Below are positions 5,005 to 7,881 of a stretch of 7,881 bases of DNA, in pieces (within the stretch, counting starts at the first letter, position 1; every line of letters begins with the position of its first letter). The DNA is from Candidatus Izemoplasma sp. (GTDB lineage: Bacteria > Bacillota_I > Bacilli_A > Izemoplasmatales > Izemoplasmataceae). The notes beneath the pieces are model-generated. The model worked only from the letters and a program-made list of their open reading frames with translations, was not told the DNA's origin and made no database searches. The DNA lies in NCBI GenBank assembly GCA_021736285.1, contig JAIPGE010000064.1, positions 1 to 7,881 on the forward strand. The letters run 5' to 3'. The translations under genes were made by a program, and so were the position numbers.

Positions 5005-6312
5005 CTAATCACGCTTTCTTAATATAATTTTTACAGGGGTCCCTGTGAATTCAAAGGCATCCCGTAATCGATTGATTAAGTATCGTCTATAACTAAAGTG
5101 TAATGCCTGTTCATCATTGACAAAGAAGACAAATGCCGGTGGTTTGGTGTTGACTTGTGTCGCATAAAAGAGTTTAAGTTTTTCTCCATTATGAAGTTTG
5201 GGTGGTGTGACATAAAAGGCATCCAATAATACATCGTTTAAGACACTCGTTTGAACACGCCGGCTAAAGTTATAAAAGACGGTATTGATTTCTGGAAATA
5301 GCGTATGTAGGCGTTGATTTTTTAACGCACTGACAAAGACAATTGGTGCGAAGGTAATGAATTGAAAATGGGCTCTGATTTCGTCAATCCAACGGTTCAT
5401 TGTTTGGGTATTTTTTTCAACAGCATCCCATTTATTCACAACAATAATAATGCCTTTATTGGCATCAAGGGCGTAACCAGCAATTTTTTTGTCTTGTTCT
5501 CTGATGCCGGTTTCGGCATCAATCAGTAATAGACAAATATCACTTCTTTCAATCGCACTCATTGCGCGTAAGACAGAATACTTTTCAGCATTCTCATACA
5601 CTTTTCCCCGTTTGCGTAACCCTGCGGTATCAATCACTACATAATCTTGTTCATGATAGGTAAATAAACTATCAATACTGTCACGTGTTGTCCCCTTAAG
5701 CGGTGACACAATGACACGGTTTTTACCTAACAAGGCATTGGTTAATGAAGATTTTCCAACATTAGGGCGACCAATCACTGCCAATTTAATCCGGTCTTCT
5801 TCATAAGGCACTTCTTCAATGTCCGGTGCGAGCCGAATCATTTCATCGAGTAAATCACCCATGCCTATCCCATGTAATGTTGATATTGGGAAAGGATCGC
5901 CAACTCCAAGTGAATAAAATTCATATTGGGTTGCAATCATTTCTTTGTTGTCGGCTTTGTTTAACGCAAGAACAACGGGCTTGTCGGCTTTATATAACAT
6001 TTTTGCGATAAACATATCGTCATCGGTAACACCGGTTCTTATATCGCATAAGAAAATAATCACATCAGCTTCGTCAATTGCGATTTCTGCCTGTGATTTA
6101 ATTTCATGGATAAAAGGGGCATCGTTAAAATCGATGCCTCCCGTATCTATAATATGAAATTCTTTTGTTAGCCATTCGGCTTTTGCATAAATCCTGTCAC
6201 GGGTAATGCCCGGTATATCATCTGTGATCGATACACGATCACCAACAATACGGTTAAACAGTGAAGATTTCCCCACGTTCGGACGCCCGACGATAGCAAC
6301 AGTTGGTAGCAT
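5005..6312 (-). CDS. der: Ribosome-assembly GTPase Der (EngA)
   Basis: The 435-residue protein has the unique Der layout of two consecutive GTPase domains and a C-terminal KH-like domain. It is essential in studied bacteria for maturation of the 50S subunit. Domain 1 shows G1 GRPNVGKS (9-16), G2 GITRD (35-39), G3 DTGG (56-59) and G4 NKAD (118-121). Domain 2 shows GRPNVGKS (181-188), GTTRD (207-211), DTAG (228-231), NKWD (293-296) and SAL (328-330). The KH-like part covers about 352-435 and contains PPAFVFFVN (391-399). I chose the ATG at 6312 (MLPTVAIVGR) because AGGCGG lies eight bases upstream and the family N-terminus fits; the in-frame GTG at 6321 lies within that site. It starts 24 bases after the S1 gene and its TAG, the only non-TAA stop in the window, abuts gpsA. 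Confidence 0.97.
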   Translation of the reverse strand: MLPTVAIVGRPNVGKSSLFNRIVGDRVSITDDIPGITRDRIYAKAEWLTKEFHIIDTGGIDFNDAPFIHEIKSQAEIAIDEADVIIFLCDIRTGVTDDDMFIAKMLYKADKPVVLALNKADNKEMIATQYEFYSLGVGDPFPISTLHGIGMGDLLDEMIRLAPDIEEVPYEEDRIKLAVIGRPNVGKSSLTNALLGKNRVIVSPLKGTTRDSIDSLFTYHEQDYVVIDTAGLRKRGKVYENAEKYSVLRAMSAIERSDICLLLIDAETGIREQDKKIAGYALDANKGIIIVVNKWDAVEKNTQTMNRWIDEIRAHFQFITFAPIVFVSALKNQRLHTLFPEINTVFYNFSRRVQTSVLNDVLLDAFYVTPPKLHNGEKLKLFYATQVNTKPPAFVFFVNDEQALHFSYRRYLINRLRDAFEFTGTPVKIILRKRD

Positions 6313-6314
6313 GG

Positions 6315-6339
6315 TAACCACCGCCTAGTAATCTGGTTA
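6315..6339 (-). other. Small hairpin joining the S1 gene stop to the der ribosome binding site
   Basis: On the minus strand TAACCA (6320-6315) and TGGTTA (6339-6334) are exact inverted copies around a 13-base loop. One arm includes the S1 gene stop codon (6339-6337), the loop holds the AGGCGG site of der, and the der ATG begins two bases beyond the other arm. The stem is only six pairs, so it could be chance. If it forms, ribosomes terminating on the upstream gene would melt it and couple the two genes. Confidence 0.3.
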
Positions 6340-7710
6340 GTTATTTTTTAAATCGTCAAATTTTTCTTTGAACATTTCACCAAGAGTTGGTGCGTTCATT
6401 GTTTTTTCTTCTTTTTTGTACTGTTTGAATGTTTCGCGTTCTTTTTTGTTTTTCAATGCTTTGATGCTCAGTTTCATATGCCATTTCCGTTTGTCTAGTT
6501 CTAAGACAAGTGCGTTAATCACATCTTCAACTTTAATGTGGTTGGCAATTTCATCCACGTGTTCGTTGCTGATTTCACCAATTGGTAAGAATGCTTGAAC
6601 ACCTTGTACTTCAACAATTGCACCATTGGTTTGTAGTTCTTTTACAGTCCCACTGATTTCTTCACCAATTTTGACGCTGACATCTGCCCAAGGGTTATAC
6701 TCTAAATGTTTTTTAGATAAGCTCATCCGACGTTTTTTCTCATCGATGCTTAAGACTTTAACTGTTAGGGTATCGCCTTCTTCAACACGACCAGCTAAAT
6801 TGTCTTTTGGATCCCATGAATAATCTTTTTGATTCATGATTCCAACCACTTCTTTTTCAACTTCAAGCAACATTGCATTTGCCATTTTTTTCACTATTTT
6901 ACCTTCGACTTCGTTCCCGACTTTCACTTTTTCGGTGAATGCTTCCCAAGGTGTTTTTAGTAATTTTTTGGCACTTAATCCAATTTTACCTTTGTCTTTT
7001 GAAATGACCTCAACTTCTACTTCATCGCCAACATTGATGACTTCTTTGGCATTGTTCACACGGTAATGTGAAATTTGACTACGGTGTAATAACCCATCGT
7101 TTTTACCGATTGATACAAACGCACCAAAATCTAGTACGTTTACAACTTTGCCGGTAAAGACATCGCCAACTGAAATGTTGTCATATTCTTCTTTTTTCTC
7201 TTGTTTCAACCGTTCTCTTAAAACGGCTTTACGTGAGACAACACTGCGACGATTGTTGTGTTCTATGACTTTACATTCAAGTGTTTTATTTCTGAAATCA
7301 TCAATTTTGACACGTTTCACGTCAATATGTGATGCAGGCATAAACAACTCGACACCTTTATATCTTAAGATAAGTCCATGATTGTTTGTTTTTACAACTT
7401 TTGCTTCAAAGATTTCATCTTTTTCTGCAAAGTCATCAAACTCTTTGCGTTTTTCACGTTTTAATACTGCTATCCGTGATAACAAAATCTGTGAACTTTC
7501 ATCATCTACATTTGATATTTTGAATTCGAGTTCATCTCCTTCATTTACGACATCTTTACATGATTCAATCTCTTCTAAAGCGAGATGATCCTTGTAAATA
7601 ATTCCGTCCTTTGGTGCTTTGATGTCTACATAGCACTCATTGTCTTTAACTAAAAAGACTGTTCCTTTAACGATTTTACCTCTTCGTGGTATCGTCATCT
7701 TAAATTCCAT
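6337..7710 (-). CDS. rpsA: S1-repeat RNA-binding protein (ribosomal protein S1-like, YpfD/RpsA family)
   Basis: The 457-residue protein consists of about five S1 (OB-fold) RNA-binding domains near 10-81, 97-163, 181-249, 264-333 and 347-417, followed by a charged tail ending TLGEMFKEKFDDLKNN. Domain 3 is the most canonical (FTGKVVNVLDFGAFVSIG, then DGLLHRSQIS, closing KIGLSAKKL). Several domains end in the typical LS-K/R-A/K-L pattern. In Firmicutes such proteins sit between cmk and der; B. subtilis YpfD has four domains and E. coli S1 six, so five is intermediate. It probably binds mRNA, but whether it is a true 30S component cannot be judged. The ATG at 7710 follows GGAGAGG nine bases upstream, while the in-frame TTG at 7728 overlaps that site. 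The gene overlaps the end of cmk by 11 bases, indicating co-translation. Confidence 0.92.
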   Translation of the reverse strand: MEFKMTIPRRGKIVKGTVFLVKDNECYVDIKAPKDGIIYKDHLALEEIESCKDVVNEGDELEFKISNVDDESSQILLSRIAVLKREKRKEFDDFAEKDEIFEAKVVKTNNHGLILRYKGVELFMPASHIDVKRVKIDDFRNKTLECKVIEHNNRRSVVSRKAVLRERLKQEKKEEYDNISVGDVFTGKVVNVLDFGAFVSIGKNDGLLHRSQISHYRVNNAKEVINVGDEVEVEVISKDKGKIGLSAKKLLKTPWEAFTEKVKVGNEVEGKIVKKMANAMLLEVEKEVVGIMNQKDYSWDPKDNLAGRVEEGDTLTVKVLSIDEKKRRMSLSKKHLEYNPWADVSVKIGEEISGTVKELQTNGAIVEVQGVQAFLPIGEISNEHVDEIANHIKVEDVINALVLELDKRKWHMKLSIKALKNKKERETFKQYKKEEKTMNAPTLGEMFKEKFDDLKNN

Positions 7711-7881
7711 ATTCTTCGACCTCTCCAATATTTTCTATAATTAAAGTAATAACTTCATCTAGCGTTAAATTTGATGTATCAATAATCTCTGCGTCATCCG
7801 CAGGTTTTAAAGGATTGACTTGCCGGGTGGTATCTAAATAATCACGTCTGGCAATATCCTTTTTGATGTCTTCCAAGTTGC
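7700..7881 (-). CDS. cmk: Cytidylate kinase, C-terminal fragment (runs off the right edge)
   Basis: The last 59 codons are visible, ending in TAA at 7702-7700. The segment IARRDYLDTTRQVNPLKPA then DDAEIIDTSNLTLDEVI is the conserved C-terminus of bacterial CMP kinase: R-D-x-x-D-x-x-R-x-x-x-P-L-x-x-A-x-D-A-x-x-(I/L)-D-T-(S/T), with the Arg and Asp residues of the lid and CMP site. The enzyme transfers phosphate from ATP to CMP or dCMP, recycling pyrimidine nucleotides for RNA, DNA and phospholipid synthesis. The reading frame runs 11 bases into the S1-like gene, the usual tight cmk-S1 pairing. The start and the P-loop lie outside the window. Confidence 0.95.
   Translation of the reverse strand, partial: NLEDIKKDIARRDYLDTTRQVNPLKPADDAEIIDTSNLTLDEVITLIIENIGEVEEYGI

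Noticed and set aside
6313..6321. GTG start for der at 6321
   Set aside because: It lies within the ribosome binding region of the ATG at 6312, and MLPTVAIVGR is the normal Der N-terminus.
7711..7728. TTG start for the S1-like gene at 7728
   Set aside because: It overlaps the GGAGAGG site of the ATG at 7710 and adds residues not typical of the family.
1..7881. Mycoplasma-type genetic code (TGA as Trp)
   Set aside because: All genes read through intact with the standard code and use TGG for conserved Trp residues such as NKWD in der and GGGSWG in gpsA.

Overview
The window looks like chromosomal DNA from a low-GC, Gram-positive-derived bacterium (Firmicutes or Acholeplasma/Izemoplasma-like Tenericutes). 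Three things support this: strong AT bias in third codon positions and spacers, GGAGG-type ribosome binding sites, and the gene run cmk - S1-type protein - der - gpsA - hup, which follows the Bacillus core order. All Trp codons in the intact genes are TGG and no frame is broken by TGA, so a Mycoplasma/Spiroplasma-type code is unlikely. In B. subtilis spoIVA lies between gpsA and hbs; here gpsA and hup are adjacent, which suggests a non-sporulating lineage (inference). A rubrerythrin gene points to an anaerobic or microaerophilic lifestyle.

Layout, from the right edge. On the minus strand, the 3' end of cmk overlaps by 11 nt an S1-repeat RNA-binding protein (five S1 domains). This is followed by der (ribosome-assembly GTPase) and gpsA (glycerol-3-phosphate dehydrogenase), whose ATG directly abuts der's stop. 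The block looks like one operon closed by a hairpin terminator at the end of gpsA. Then come hup (HU), with its own good promoter and strong terminator, and a 402-residue ankyrin-repeat protein of unknown role. A plus-strand CPBP (CAAX-type) membrane protease converges on the ankyrin gene; the two stop codons overlap and share a hairpin. The protease gene diverges from a minus-strand KtrA/KtrC-type potassium-channel regulator, and a perfect 9-bp inverted repeat sits between the two promoters. Downstream of ktrA, on the same strand, are rdgB (XTP/dITP pyrophosphatase) and the 5' end of a rubrerythrin gene with a PerR-box-like palindrome over its -10 element.

Most of the window is core housekeeping: pyrimidine nucleotide supply, translation, ribosome assembly, phospholipid precursor synthesis, nucleoid structure and nucleotide-pool cleaning. 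The accessory or less understood parts are the ankyrin protein, the CPBP protease with its candidate operator, and the oxidative-stress gene. I see no rRNA, tRNA, insertion sequence, CRISPR array or phage genes, and no gene-free stretch above 300 bases. I found no convincing novel multi-gene system. The items most worth checking are the palindrome between the divergent promoters, the PerR-like site, terminators embedded in coding ends, and the ankyrin protein.
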